A stretch of 64,000 nucleotides of DNA from Triticum aestivum (lineage: Eukaryota > Streptophyta > Magnoliopsida > Poales > Poaceae): assembly GCF_018294505.1 (NCBI RefSeq), contig NC_057796.1, positions 187,016,270-187,080,269 of the forward strand. The letters are read 5' to 3'. The position numbers and the translations under genes are program-made. The notes under the pieces are model-generated. The model was given only the letters and a program-made list of their open reading frames with translations. It had not been told where the DNA came from and made no database searches. This document shows positions 11,271-23,130 of the stretch, in pieces. The first letter of the stretch is position 1, and each line of letters opens with the position of its first letter.

Positions 11271-12814
11271 CTTGCTTGTCCTCAAGCGGAAGCCGATAAC
11301 GATAAATATGTCCACATGTTTAGAGATAGAGGTGTCGATAAAATAAAATACGGACATGAGGGCATCATGATTATTCTTGTAACAGCAACATATATGGATA
11401 TTGTCATATGATTTCTTATGCTCAAGTAATAATCTATTCACAATGTAAAGTATGAATCAGAAACTTCATTGAGAACTAACAAACTATAATCTCAGTCATT
11501 CACGCAATTGCAGTTTATCATAACATCGGAAAGAGTCAATATAAGAGCTTTTCAGCAAGTCCACATACTCAACTATCATTTAGTCTTTCACAATTGCTAA
11601 CACTCACGCAATACTTGTGGTTATGGAGTTTTAATCGGACACAGAGAAAGATAGGGGCTAATAGTGTTGCCTCCCAACCTTTTACCTCAAGGGTAATGTC
11701 AACAATAATAATTCATGCTAACTTACATCCAATTGGATATGTATATCATGATCTTTCCAACACAATGTGCTTGCCAAAGGATAAAATGTGAAAAGGAAAG
11801 GTGAAGATCACCATGACTCTTGCATAAGGAATAAGACAAAAGTAAAAGATAGGCCCTTCGCAGAGGGAAGCAGAGGTTGTCATGTGCTTTTGGTTGGATG
11901 CACGAAATCTTAATGCAAAAGAACATCACTTTATATTGCCACTTGTGATATGGACCTTTATTATGCAGTCCGTCGCTTTTATTTCTTCCACATCACAAGA
12001 TCGTATAGAGCTTATTTTCTCCACACTAATAAATCATACATACTTAGAGAGCAATTTTTATTGCATGCAACATGACAACTTACTTGAGGGATCTTACTCA
12101 ATCCATAGGTAAATACGGTGGACTCTCATGGAAAAACTGGGTTTAGGGATATTTGGAAGCACAAGTAGTATCTCTACTTGGTGCAAAGAATTTGACTAGC
12201 ATGAGGGAGAAAGGCAAGCTCAACATGTTGGATGATCCATGACAATATACTTTATTTTGGATATAAGAAAACATAACCCGTTACGTTGTCTTCCTTGTCC
12301 AACATCAACTCTTTAGCATGTCATATTTTAGTGAGTGCTCACAATCATAAAAGATGTCCAAGATAGTATATTTATATGTGAAAACCTCTCTTTCTTTATT
12401 ACTTCCTATTAATTGCAACGATGACCAAAACTATGTTTGTCAACTCTCAACAACTTTTAATCATCATACTCTTTATATGTGAAGTCATTACTCTCCATAC
12501 GATCAATATGACCTCTTTATTTCTTTTTATTCTTTCTTTTTCTTTTATTCCCTCAAGATCATAGCAAAATAATCAAGCCCTTGACTCAACACTTATCTTT
12601 ATTATATATAGCTCATGGACTCGATTACATAGAAGGATCATAAGGCAAAACTCAAAACTAAATCATACTAAAACTTTATTCTACTAGATCAAGATATTAC
12701 CAAAAGGATCGAACTAAGAAAAAACGGTAAAGATAGGAGTGTGATGGTGATACGATACCGGGGCAACTCCCCCAAGCCTGGCAGTTGCCAAGGGGAGTGC
12801 CCATACCTATGTGA
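11271..12814 (-). other. Non-coding 3' region of the Athila-type element
   Basis: About 1.5 kb between the third ORF and the polypurine tract. AT-rich, with no conserved frame. Similar sequence occupies 41694-43290 in the second Athila-type element, so it is a family feature rather than an insertion. Confidence 0.7.
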
Positions 12815-13336
12815 TTATATCTCTTTCCTCGGGGGTGGTGATGATGGAGTTGTTGATGATGTAGGCTTGTCGTCCCTCTTCCAAGGTATAGGCTCGCCAT
12901 CATAGAAGGATGATCGAGTCTCCGGGGTCCTTAAATCTGCAGCCAAACTTATCCTCTTGAATCTATATTCATACTCACAGTTTTGGTTTTGCACGTCATA
13001 GATCTGGGCTTGGAGGTGCTCGATTTTCTCATGAAGCTTGAAGATGGCCTCCCCAATGTCCTTGGCGTCCAGCTTGTGGTTGTTGGTGAACTCCGTGATC
13101 ATTATGTGATTGCAGTCGAGTCCACGCTCCACCATATCCTGACACTTGAAAACTTGTTGCTCCATTGCCTCGAGCCTTGTCTCCACGCTGCCGGTCCTCC
13201 TTGGTCCCTCAACATCGCAAATGTGTAGCAACCCCTCACGCATCTCAATGGTTTGAGGATGTTGCAGCACTTCCGCGAGGTAGGGGTTGATGACCTTCTC
13301 GAAGAACTTGTCCTTGGGGGCACTTGGGGACGTCAT
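12815..13336 (-). CDS. Third ORF of the Athila-type element: coiled-coil protein of unknown function
   Basis: A 173-aa frame starting MTSPSAPKDKF at a true ATG and ending PPPRKEI. It lies downstream of integrase, the place where Athila relatives may carry an env-like gene. I see no signal peptide, no membrane segment and no fusion-type motif. Residues ~50-135 (VETRLEAMEQQVF… to …HEKIEHLQAQIYDV) have heptad-like spacing of hydrophobic residues, suggesting a coiled coil; the last ~40 residues are Ser/Pro-rich. The second Athila-type element keeps only the end of a homologous frame (41550-41693). Function is unknown; self-assembly or gag interaction are guesses. It is intact although the pol next to it is not. 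Confidence 0.6.
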   Translation of the reverse strand: MTSPSAPKDKFFEKVINPYLAEVLQHPQTIEMREGLLHICDVEGPRRTGSVETRLEAMEQQVFKCQDMVERGLDCNHIMITEFTNNHKLDAKDIGEAIFKLHEKIEHLQAQIYDVQNQNCEYEYRFKRISLAADLRTPETRSSFYDGEPIPWKRDDKPTSSTTPSSPPPRKEI

Positions 13337-13645
13337 GGTGATCTAGATCTATCAGAAAAAACAGCTCGAAACAAAAACAGAGGATATTTGCGTGGTATGG
13401 TGATCAAAACCTTCGGGAGATTATATAATAAAATTTTACCAACCAAAAGAAGTATCGTGCAAGAAAAAGGAGTCCGAAGAGCGCACGAGGTGCCCACGAG
13501 GCAGGGGGCGCGCCCTCCACCCTTGCGGAAGCCTCGTGTCCTTCCCGGACTACTTCTTATTTTCCTATTATCTTAAATATTCCAAAACAGAGAAAAATAT
13601 CCATTAGAACTGTTTTGGAGTCGGTTTACTTACCGTACCACATAC

Positions 13646-14850
13646 CTATTCCTTTTCGGAGTCTGAAGCGTTCTGGAAAGTGTCCCATATATATTCCTCC
13701 GGGGTGACGGTTTCAATAACATTGGTTTCAACATTTATAGGATTACCTGAGATATAATGTTTGATTCTTTGACCGTTCACCACCTTCGGATTTGTGCCTT
13801 CGAAGTTGTTGATTTTTATGGCCCCGGAACATAGACCTCCTCGATAACGTAAGGGCCTCCCCATTTAGAGAGAAGTTTTCCTGTAAAAAATCTTAAACGA
13901 GAGTTGAATAGCAACACATAATCACCTACATTAAACTCACGCTTTTGTATCCTTTTGTCATGCCATCTTTTAACTTTTTCTTTAAATAGTTTGGCATTCT
14001 CATAGGCCTGGGTTCTCCATTCATCAAGTGAGCTAATGTCAAATAGCCTCTTCTCACTGGCAAGTTTGAAATCATAATTGAGCTCTTTAATGGCCCAATA
14101 TGCCTTCTGTTCTAGTTCGAGAGGTAAGTGACATGCTTTTCCATAAACCATTTTATACGGAGACATACCCATAGGGTTTTTATATGTAGTTCTATAGGCC
14201 CATAATGCATCATCAAGTTTCTTGGACCAATTCTTTCTAGATCTATTAACAGTCTTTTGCAAAATTAATTTGAGCCCTCTATTACTCAATTCTACTTGAC
14301 CACTAGACTGCGGGTGATACGGAGATGCAATTCTATGATTAACATCATACTTAGCAAGCATTTTACGAAAAGCACCATGAATAAACTGTGAACCACCATC
14401 AGTCATTAAATATCTAGGGACTGCAAACCTCGGAAAAATAACTTCTTTAAGCATCTTAATAGAGGTGTTATGATCAGCACTACTAGTTGGAATAGCTTCT
14501 ACCCACTTAGTAACATAATCAACAGCAACTAAAATATGTGTATACCCATTAGAGGAAGGAAACGGTCCCATACAATCAAAGCCCCAAACATCAAATGGTT
14601 CAATAACAAGCGAATAGTTCATAGGCATTTCTTGATGTCTACTAATATTACCAATTCTTTGATATTCATCACAAGACAAGACAAATTTATGGGCATCTTT
14701 GAAGAGAGTAGGCCAATAAAAACCGGATTGCAATACCTTATGTGCAGTTCTATCTCCAGCGTGGTGTCCTCCATAAGCTTCGGAGTGACACTTGTGTAGG
14801 ATCTGTTCCTGTTCATGCTCAGGTATACAACATCTATTAACACCGTCTAC
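13646..14850 (-). pseudogene. pol: Integrase, Athila-type element (minus), frameshifted
   Basis: The integrase core is readable from the zinc-binding region (HSEAYGGHH at ~14780-14800) to the C-terminus. Catalytic residues are present in the open part 13816-14733: D in WGFDCMGPF (residue 53 of the frame starting MQSGFYW), D in MTDGGSQF (112) and E in SGQVELSN (148), giving D-D-35-E. The zinc finger is damaged: the final CxxC reads CDEY instead of CDEC. Near 13830 the frame shifts (…EEVYVPGP stop), and the true C-terminal tail continues in another frame (…GAIKINNFEGTNPK… to 13646). It integrated the element's cDNA when intact; it is not functional now. Confidence 0.85.
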
Positions 14851-15011
14851 TCCTTCTTTATAAAGGTGTAGGTTATCCCAGAAGTAATGTCTTAAATCAT
14901 AGAAAAACTTGTTCTTTTGCTGGTATGTGAAACTAGGTGGTACAAATTTAGCAACAATGTAATTAGCATAGTCAGCATACCAAGGAGCAGTACGAGAGGC
15001 ATTTATGACAT

Positions 15012-16186
15012 CTAGTTGTTCATCAGGAAAGCTATCATCAATAGGTAGTGGGTCATCAAGAACATTCTATAACCTAGACAAGTTGTCTGCAACGGGGTTC
15101 TCAGCTCCCTTTCTATCAATAATATGCAATCAAATTCTTGTAGCAAGAGAACCCATCTAATAAGTCTAGGTTTAGCATCTTTCTTTTCCATAAGATATTT
15201 AATAGCAGCATGATCAGTGTGAACAGTTACCTTGGAATCAAGAATATAAGGTCGGAACTTATCACAAGCAAATACAACCGCTAAAAATTCTTTTTCAGTA
15301 GTAGCATAATTTCTCTGGGCACTGTCTAGAGTTTTACTGGCATATTGAATAACATTTAATTTCCTATCAACTCTTTGTCCTAGAACAGCACCTACAGCAT
15401 AATCACTAGCATCATACATGATTTCAAAGGGTAAATTCCAATCAGGTGGCTGGAGAATAGGTGCAGAAATCAATGCTTTCTTAAGTATTTCAAATGCTTC
15501 TACGCAATCATCATCAAACACGAAAGGAATATCTTTTTGTAAGAGATTAGACAGAGGCCTGGAAATTTTTGAGAAGTCCTTAATGAACCTCCTATAAAAA
15601 CCGGCATGACCAAGGAAACTTCTTATACCTTTAATGTCCTTGGGACACGACATCTTTTCAATAGCATCAACTTTAGCTTTATCAACTTCAATACATCTTT
15701 CAGAAATTTTATGCCCCAAGACAATGCCTTCATTAACCATAAAGTGGCACTTCTCCCAATTCAAGACAAGATTAGTTTCTTCACATCTCTGCAAAACTCG
15801 ATCAAGGTTGCTCAAGCAATCATCAAAAGAAGTTCCATATACGGAGAAATCATCCATGATAACCTCAACAATCTTTTCACAAAAGTCAGAGAATATAGCC
15901 ATCATGCATCTTTGAAAGGTAGCAGGTGCATTGCATAAACCAAAAGGCATACGTCTATAGGCAAAGGTACCAAAAGGGCAAGTAAAAGTGGTCCTTTCTT
16001 GATCCTCTTTTGACACAGGTATTTGAGAGAAACCAGAATAACCATCTAGAAAGCAAAAATGTGTATGTTTGGATAATCTTTCTAGCATTTGATCAATAAA
16101 AGGTAAAGGTTAATGATCCTTTTTAGTAGCTTTATTTAATTTGCAGAAATCAATTACCATTCTATAACCTGTAACAATTCTTTGTG
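15012..16186 (-). pseudogene. pol: RT-RNase H portion of pol, Athila-type element (minus)
   Basis: Continues the RT after the Copia insertion. Motifs: MVIDF(C)[30 protein letters not shown], the catalytic box IMDDFSVYG (usually FMDDFS in this family), then the RNase H with [21 protein letters not shown] and HTDHAAIKY. Lesions: a TAA stop at 16110-16112 where the second element has TAC (KKDH*PLPF), and loss of one base near 15125 ([10 protein letters not shown]… instead of [10 protein letters not shown]) that shifts the frame before the linker to integrase. Confidence 0.85.
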
Positions 16187-16191
16187 GGATC

Positions 16192-17900
16192 TGTTGGGGA
16201 ACGTAGTAATTTCAAAAAAATTCCTACGCACACGCAAGATCATGGTGATGCATAGCAACGAGAGGGGAGAGTGTTGTCTACGTACCCTCGTAGACCGACA
16301 GCGGAAGCGTTATCACAACGCGGTTGATGTAGTCGTACGTCTTCACGATCCGACCGATCAAGTACCGAACGTACGGCACCTCCGAGTTCTACACACGTTC
16401 AGCTCGATGACGTCCCTCGAACTCCGATCCAGCCGAGTGTTGAGGGAGAGTTTCGTTAGCACGACGGCGTGGTGACGATGATGATGTTCCACCGACGCAG
16501 GGCTTCGCCTAAGCTCCGCAACGGTATTATCGAGGTGTAATATGGTGGAGGGGGGTACCGCACACGGCTAAGAGATCTCAAGGATCAATTGTGTGTCTCT
16601 GGGGTGCCCCCCTGCCCCCGTATATAAAGGAGCAAGGGGGAGGCAGCCGGCCAAGGGGAGAGGCGCGCCATAGGGGGGAGTCCTACTCCCACCGGGAGTA
16701 GGACTCCTCCTTTCCTTATGGGAGTAGGAGAAGGGAAGGGGGAAGGAGAAAGAAGGAAGGGTGCGCCCCCCTTCCCTAGTCCAATTCGGACCAGACCATG
16801 GGGAGGGGTGCGGCCACCTTTTGAGGCCTTTCTCTCCTTTCCCGTATGGCCCATTAAGGCCCAATACGAATTCCCGTAACTCTCCGGTACTCCGAAAAAT
16901 ACCCGAATCACTCGGAACCTTTCCGAAGTCCGAATATAGTCGTCCAATATATCGATCTTTACGTCTCGACCATTTCGAGACTCCTCGTCATATCCCCGAT
17001 CTCATCCGGGACTCCGAACTCCTTCGGTACATCAAAACTCAATAAAACTGTCATCGTAACGTTAAGCGTGCGGACCCTACGGGTTCGAGAACTATGTAGA
17101 CATGACCGAGACACGTCTCCGGTCAATAACCAATAGCGGGACCTGGATGCCCATATTGGCTCCCACATATTCTACGAAGATCTTTATCGGTCAGACCGCA
17201 TAACAACATACGTTGTTCCCTTTGTCACCGGTATGTTACTTGCCCGAGATTTGATCGTCGGTATCTCGATACCTAGTTCAATCTCGTTACCGGCAAGTCT
17301 CTTTACTCGTTCCGTAACACATCATCCCGCAACTAACTCATTAGTCACAATGCTTGCAAGGCTTATAGTGATGTGCATTACCGAGTGGGCCCAGAGATAC
17401 CTCTCCGACAATTGGAGTGACAAATCCTAATCTCGAAATACGCCAACCCAACAAGTACCTTTGGAGACACCTGTAGAGCACCTTTATAATCACCCATTTA
17501 CGTTGTGACGTTTGGTAGCACACAAAGTGTTCCTCCGGTAAACGGGAGTTGCATAATCTCATAGTCATAGGAACATGTATAAGTCATGAAGAAAGCAATA
17601 GCAACATACTAAACGATCGAGTGCTAAGCTAACGGAATGGGTCAAGTCAATCACGTCATTCTCCTAATGAGGTGATCTCGTTAATCAAATGACAACTTAT
17701 GTCTATGGCTAGGAAACATAACCATCTTTGATTAACGAGCTAGTCAAGTAGAGGCATACTAGTGACACTCTGTTTGTCTATATATTCACACATGTATTAT
17801 GTTTCCGGTTAATACAATTCTAGCATGAATAATAAACATTTATCATGATACAAGGAAATAAATAATACTTTATTATTGCCTCTAGGGCATATTTCCTTCA
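16192..17900 (-). repeat. 3' LTR of the Copia element
   Basis: 1,709 bp, TG…CA. By eye it differs from the 5' LTR at about 13 bases and two 1-bp indels. Short frames inside it are not genes. Confidence 0.95.
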
Positions 17901-17915
17901 GTCTCCCACTTGCAC
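17901..17915 (-). other. Polypurine tract of the Copia element
   Basis: Minus-strand sequence GTGCAAGTGGGAGAC directly precedes the 3' LTR; AAGTGGGAGA is the usual primer for plus-strand synthesis in this family. Confidence 0.85.
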
Positions 17916-17933
17916 TAGAGTCAATAATCTAGA

Positions 17934-18227
17934 TTACACAGTAATGATTCTTACACCCATGGAGCCTTGGTGCTGATCATGTTTTGCTCGTGGAAGAGGC
18001 TTAGTCAACGGGTCTGCAACATTTAGATCCGTATGTATCTTGCAAATTTCTATGTCTCCCACCTGGACTAAATCCCGGATGGAATTGAAGCGTCTTTTGA
18101 TGTGCTTGGTTCTCTTGTGAAATCTGGATTCCTTTGCCAAGGCAATTGCACCAGTATTGTCACAAAAGATTTTCATAGGACCCGATGCACTAGGTATGAC
18201 ACCTAGATCAGATATGAACTCCTTCAT
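17934..18227 (-). pseudogene. pol: C-terminal RNase H fragment of Copia pol
   Basis: Continues the polyprotein after a TAG stop at the 18225-18227 junction (…EAANEGV*MKEFISDL…), where the family would have Trp, so TGG to TAG is likely. The fragment carries the last RNase H acidic motif FCDNTGAIALA and the end of the polyprotein (NVADPLTKPLP). Without readthrough the RNase H domain would be truncated. Confidence 0.85.
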
Positions 18228-20834
18228 CTAGACTCCTTCATTTGCTGCTTCCGAAGCAGCTATGTACTCCGCTTCACATGTAGATCCCGCCACGACGCTT
18301 TGTTTAGATTTGCACCAACTGACAGCTCCACCGTTCAATGTAAATACGTATCCGGTTTGCGATTTAGAATCGTCCGGATCAGTGCCAAAGCTTGCATCAA
18401 CGTAACCATTTACAATGAGCTCTTTGTCACCTCCATATACGAGAAACATATCCTTAGTCCTTTTCAGGTATTTCAGGATGTTCTTGACCGCTGTCCAGTG
18501 ATCCACTCCTGGATTACTTTGGTACCTTCCTGCTAGACTTATAGCAAGGCATACATCAGGTCTGGTACACAGCATTGCATACATGATAGAGCCTATGGCT
18601 GAAGCATAGGGGACATCTTTCATCTTCTCTCTATCTTCTGCAGTGGTCGGGCATTGAGTCTTACTCAACTTCACACCTTGCAACACAGGCAAGAATCCTT
18701 TCTTTGCTTGATCCATTTTGAACTTCTTCAAAACTTTGTCAAGGTATGTGCTTTGTGAAAGTCCAATTAAGCGTCTTGATCTATCTCTATAGATCTTGAT
18801 GCCCAATATATACGCAGCTTCACCGAGGTCTTTCATTGAAAAACTCTTATTCAAGTATCCCTTTATGCTATCCAGAAATTCTATATCATTTTCAATCAGT
18901 AATATGTCATCCACATATAATATCAGAAATGCTATAGAGCTCCCACTCACTTTCTTATAAATACAGGCTTCTCCAAAAGTCTGTATAAAACCAAATGCTT
19001 TGATCACACTATCAAAGCGTTTATTCCAACTCCGAGAGGCTTGCACCAGTCCATAAATGGATCGCTGGAGCTTGCACACTTTGTTAGCTCCCTTTGGATC
19101 AACAAAACCTTCTGGTTGCATCATATACAACTCTTCTTCCAGAAATCCATTCAGGAATGCAGTTTTGACATCCATTTGCCAAATTTCATAATCATAAAAT
19201 GCGGCAATTGCTAACATGATTCGGACAGACTTAAGCATCGCTACGGGTGAGAAGCTCTCATCGTAGTCAATCCCTTGAACTTGTCGAAAACCTTTCGCAA
19301 CAAGTCGAGCTTTATAGACAATAACATTACCATCAGCGTCAGTCTTCTTCTTGAAGATCCATTTATTTTCAATGGCTTGCCGATCATTGGGCAAGTCAAC
19401 CAAAGTCCATACTTTGTTCTCATACATGGATCCCATCTCAGATTTCATGGCCTCAAGCCATTTTGCGGAATCTGGGCTCACCATCGCTTCTTCATAGTTC
19501 GTAGGTTCGTCATGGTCTAGTAACATAACTTCCAGAACAGGATTACCGTACCACTCTGGTGCGGATCTTACTCCGGTTGATCTACAAGGTTCAGTAATAA
19601 CTTGATCTGAAGTTTCATGATCATCATCATTAACGTCCTCACTTATTGGTGTAGGTGTCTCAGAAACTGGTTTCTGTGATGAACTACTTTCCAATAAGGG
19701 AGCAGGTATAGTTACCTCATCAAGTTCTACTTTCCTCCCACTCACTTCTTTCGAGAGAAACTCCTTCTCTAGAAAATTTCCGAATTTAGCAACAAAAGTT
19801 TTGCCTTCGGATCTGTGATAGAAGGTATACCCAACAGTCTCCTTTGGGTATCCTATGAAGACACATTTCTCCGATTTGGGTTCGAGCTTATCAAGTTGAA
19901 GTTTCTTCACATAAGCATCGCAGCCCCAAACTTTAAGAAACGACAACTTTGGTTTCTTGCCAAACCACAGTTCATAAGGCGTCGTCTCAACGGATTTTGA
20001 TGGTGCCCTATTTAACGTGAATGCAGTCGTCTCTAAAGCATAACCCCAAAACGATAGCGGTAAATCAGTGAGAGACATCATAGATCGCACCATATCTAGT
20101 AAAGTGCGATTACGACGTTCGGACACACCATTACGCTGTGGTGTTCCGGGTGGCGTGAGTTGCGAAACTATTCCGCATTGTTTTAAATGTAGACCAAACT
20201 CGTAACTCAAATATTCTCCTCCATGATCTGATCGTAGAAACTTTATTTTCTTGTTACGATGATTTTCAACTTCACTTTGAAATTCTTTGAACTTTTCAAA
20301 TGTTTCAGACTTATGTTTCATTAAGTAGATATACCCATATCTGCTTAAATCATCTGTGCAGGTGAGAAAATAACGATATCCGCCACGAGCCTCAACATTC
20401 ATTGGACCACATACATCTGTATGTATGATTTCCAACAAATCTGTTGCTCTCTCCATAGTTCCGGAGAACGGTGTTTTAGTCATCTTGCCCATGAGGCACG
20501 GTTCGCAAGTACCAAGTGATTCATAATCAAGTGGTTCCAAAAGTCCATCAGTATGGAGTTTCTTCATGCGCTTTACACCGGTATGACCTAAACGGCAGTG
20601 CCACAAATAAGTTGCACTATCATTATCAACTCTGCATCTTTTGGATTCAATATTATGAATATGTGTGTCACTACTATCGAGATTCAACAAAAATAGACCA
20701 CTCTTCAAGGGTGCATGACCATAAAAGATATTACTCATATAAATAGAACAACCATTATTCTCTGATTTAAATGAATAACCGTCTCGCATCAAACAAGATC
20801 CAGATATGATGTTCATGCTCAACGCTGGCACCAA
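18228..20834 (-). CDS. pol: Copia integrase-RT-RNase H polyprotein segment
   Basis: 868 codons open. Pre-integrase zinc finger: H79, H84, C110, C113 (LWHCRLGH…CEPC). Integrase catalytic triad: D140 (IIHTDVCGP), D203 (LRSDHGGEY), E239 (NGVSERRN). RT follows from ~residue 475 (VWTLVDLP…KWIFKKK) with the catalytic YVDD at 640-643 and the Copia phrase WQMDVKTAFLNG. RNase H begins near 810 (GYVDASF, STCEAEYIAASEA). It is joined upstream to gag-protease by a one-base frameshift (an extra A in the ctaaaataa stretch near 20836-20842; related copies would read LNNCYLVPA through) and downstream to the last RNase H motif by a stop. The first Met here is internal, not a real start. Confidence 0.95.
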   Translation of the reverse strand: MVPALSMNIISGSCLMRDGYSFKSENNGCSIYMSNIFYGHAPLKSGLFLLNLDSSDTHIHNIESKRCRVDNDSATYLWHCRLGHTGVKRMKKLHTDGLLEPLDYESLGTCEPCLMGKMTKTPFSGTMERATDLLEIIHTDVCGPMNVEARGGYRYFLTCTDDLSRYGYIYLMKHKSETFEKFKEFQSEVENHRNKKIKFLRSDHGGEYLSYEFGLHLKQCGIVSQLTPPGTPQRNGVSERRNRTLLDMVRSMMSLTDLPLSFWGYALETTAFTLNRAPSKSVETTPYELWFGKKPKLSFLKVWGCDAYVKKLQLDKLEPKSEKCVFIGYPKETVGYTFYHRSEGKTFVAKFGNFLEKEFLSKEVSGRKVELDEVTIPAPLLESSSSQKPVSETPTPISEDVNDDDHETSDQVITEPCRSTGVRSAPEWYGNPVLEVMLLDHDEPTNYEEAMVSPDSAKWLEAMKSEMGSMYENKVWTLVDLPNDRQAIENKWIFKKKTDADGNVIVYKARLVAKGFRQVQGIDYDESFSPVAMLKSVRIMLAIAAFYDYEIWQMDVKTAFLNGFLEEELYMMQPEGFVDPKGANKVCKLQRSIYGLVQASRSWNKRFDSVIKAFGFIQTFGEACIYKKVSGSSIAFLILYVDDILLIENDIEFLDSIKGYLNKSFSMKDLGEAAYILGIKIYRDRSRRLIGLSQSTYLDKVLKKFKMDQAKKGFLPVLQGVKLSKTQCPTTAEDREKMKDVPYASAIGSIMYAMLCTRPDVCLAISLAGRYQSNPGVDHWTAVKNILKYLKRTKDMFLVYGGDKELIVNGYVDASFGTDPDDSKSQTGYVFTLNGGAVSWCKSKQSVVAGSTCEAEYIAASEAANEGV

Positions 20835-20841
20835 ATAACAA

Positions 20842-21888
20842 TTATTTTAGGTCTAAAACTAATCCCGAAGGTAGATGTAGAGGTAGCGTGCCGACCGCGA
20901 TCACATCGACTTTGGAACCATTTCCCACGCGCATCGTCACCTCGTCCTTAGCCAATCTTCGCTTAATCCGTAGCCCCTGTTTCGAGTTGCAAATATTAGC
21001 AACAGAACCAGTATCAAATACCCAGGTGCTACTGCGAGCATTAGTAAGGTACACATCAATAACATGTATATCACATATACCTTTGTTCACCTTGCCATCC
21101 TTCTTATCCGCCAAATACTTTGGGCAGTTCCGCTTCCAGTGACCAGTTTGCTTGCAGTAGAAGCACTCAGTTTCAGGCTGAGGTCCAGACTTGGGCTTCT
21201 TGAAGTTCCCTTTCTTCTTCCCTTTACCCTTTTTCTTGAAACTGGTGGTCTTATTGACCATCAACACTTGATGCTCCTTTTTCATTTCTACCTCCGCAAC
21301 CTTTAGCATTGCGAAGAGCTCGGGAATTGTCTTACTCATCCCTTGCATATTATAGTTCATCACGAAGCTCTTGTAGCTTGGTGGCAGTGATTGAAGAATT
21401 CTGTCAATAACGCTATCATCCGGAAGATTAACTCCCAGTTGAATTAAGTGATTGTTATACCCAGATATTTTGAGTATATGCTCACTGACAGAACTATTCT
21501 CTTCCATCTTGCAGCTGAAGAACTTATTGGAGACTTCATATCTCTCAATTCGGGCATTTGCTTGAAATATTAACTTCAACTCCTGGAACATCTCATATGC
21601 TCCATGACGTTCAAAATGTCGTTGAAGACCCGGTTCTAAGCCGTAAACAATGGCACACTGAACTATCGAGTAGTCATCAACTTTGCTCTGCCAGACGTTC
21701 ATAACATCTGGTGTTGCTCCTGCAGCAGGCCTGGCACCCAGCGGTGCTTCCAGGACGTAATTCTTCTGTGCAGCAATGAGGATAATCCTCAAGTTACGGA
21801 CCCAGTCCGTGTAATTGCTACCATCATCTTTCAACTTTGCTTTCTCAAGAAACGCATTAAAATTCAACGGAACAACAGCACGGGCCAT
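20842..21888 (-). CDS. gag: Copia gag and protease
   Basis: 348 codons from a true ATG (MARAVVPLNFNAFLEKAKL). The capsid part (UBN2/retrotran_gag type, e.g. WVRNLRIILIA and SLPPSYKSFV) spans ~20-200. A basic linker (KKKGKGKKKGNFKKPK) precedes one zinc knuckle, C242-x2-C245-x4-H250-x4-C255 (CFYCKQTGHWKRNC), for RNA binding. The aspartic protease active site DTGS is at 292-295 (WVFDTGSVANIC). The frame then ends at LDLK by a one-base insertion; in working relatives it continues into integrase. Gag forms the virus-like particle in the cytoplasm and protease matures the polyprotein. Confidence 0.95.
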   Translation of the reverse strand: MARAVVPLNFNAFLEKAKLKDDGSNYTDWVRNLRIILIAAQKNYVLEAPLGARPAAGATPDVMNVWQSKVDDYSIVQCAIVYGLEPGLQRHFERHGAYEMFQELKLIFQANARIERYEVSNKFFSCKMEENSSVSEHILKISGYNNHLIQLGVNLPDDSVIDRILQSLPPSYKSFVMNYNMQGMSKTIPELFAMLKVAEVEMKKEHQVLMVNKTTSFKKKGKGKKKGNFKKPKSGPQPETECFYCKQTGHWKRNCPKYLADKKDGKVNKGICDIHVIDVYLTNARSSTWVFDTGSVANICNSKQGLRIKRRLAKDEVTMRVGNGSKVDVIAVGTLPLHLPSGLVLDLK

Positions 21889-23112
21889 CTATCTACAATT
21901 AACATAGACAAGCAAAATACTATCAGGTACTAAGTTCATGATAAATTCAAGTTCAATTAATCATATTACTTAAGAACTCCCACTTAGATAGACATCCCTC
22001 TAATCCTCTAAGTGATCACGTGATCCATATCAACTAAACCATGTCCGATCATCACGTGAGATGGAGTAGTTTCAATGGTGAACATCACTATGTTGATCAT
22101 ATCTACTATATGATTCACGCTCGACCTTTCGGTCTCCGTGTTCCGAGGCCATATCTGTTATATGCTAGGCTCGTCAAGTTTAACCTGAGTATTCCGCGTG
22201 TGCAACTGTTTTGCACCCGTTGTATTTGAACGTAGAGCCTATCACACTCGATCATCACGTGATGTCTCAGCACGAAGAACTTTCGCAACGGTGCATACTC
22301 AGGGAGAACACTTATACTTTGATAATTTAGTGAAGGATCATCTTATAATGCTACCGTCAAACAAAGCAAGATAAGATGCATAAAGGATTAACATCACATG
22401 CAATCAATATAAGTGATATGATATGGCCATCATCATCTTGTGCTTGTGATCTCCATCTCCGAAGCACCGTCATGATCACCATCGTCACCGGCGCGACACC
22501 TTGATCTCCATCGTAGCATCGTTGTCGTCTTGCCAACTTATTGCTTTTACGACTATCGCTACCGCTTAGTGATAAAGTAAAACTATTACATGGCGATTGC
22601 ATCTCATACAATAAAGCAACAACCATATGGCTCCTGCCAGTTGCCGATAACTCGGTTACAAAACATGATCATCTCATACAACACATTATATCACATCATG
22701 TCTTGACCATATCACATCACAACATGCCCTGCAAAAACAAGTTAGACGTCCTCTACTTTGTTGTTGCATGTTTTACGTGGCTGCTACGGGCTTAGCAAGA
22801 ACCGTTCTTACCTACGCATCAAAACCACAACGATAGTTTGTCAAGTTGGTGTTGTTTTAACCTTCGCAAGTACCGGGCGTAGCCACACTCGGTTCAACTA
22901 AAGTGAGAGAGACAGACACCCGCCGGTCACCTTAAAGCAACGAGTGCTCGCAACGGTGAAACCAGTCTCGCGTAAGCGTACGCGTAATGTCGGTCCGGGC
23001 CGCTTCATCTCACAATACCGCTGAACCAAAGTATGACATGCTGGTAAGCAGTATGACTTATATCGCCCACAACTCACTTGTGTTCTACTCGTGCATAGCA
23101 TCAACGCATAAA
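21889..23112 (-). other. Untranslated leader of the Copia element
   Basis: About 1.2 kb between the primer-binding site and the gag ATG, without a conserved frame. Long leaders with dimerisation/packaging signals are usual in BARE elements; no individual signal was identified. Confidence 0.8.
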
Positions 23113-23130
23113 ACTTGGCTCGGATGCCAC
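23113..23130 (-). other. Primer-binding site of the Copia element (tRNA-iMet type)
   Basis: Directly after the 5' LTR the minus strand reads GTGGCATCCGAGCCAAG. TGGCATCCGAGCC matches the initiator-Met site TGGTATCAGAGCC except at two positions, so it is recognisable but mutated. Confidence 0.8.

Noticed and set aside
12815..13336. Considered as an envelope gene because of its position
   Set aside because: No signal peptide, hydrophobic membrane segment or cysteine pattern is visible; only a coiled coil and a Ser/Pro-rich tail.
16182..17568. Several 65-120-codon frames, repeated at 23115-24505
   Set aside because: They lie in the two LTRs of the Copia element, appear identically in both and match no retrotransposon protein.
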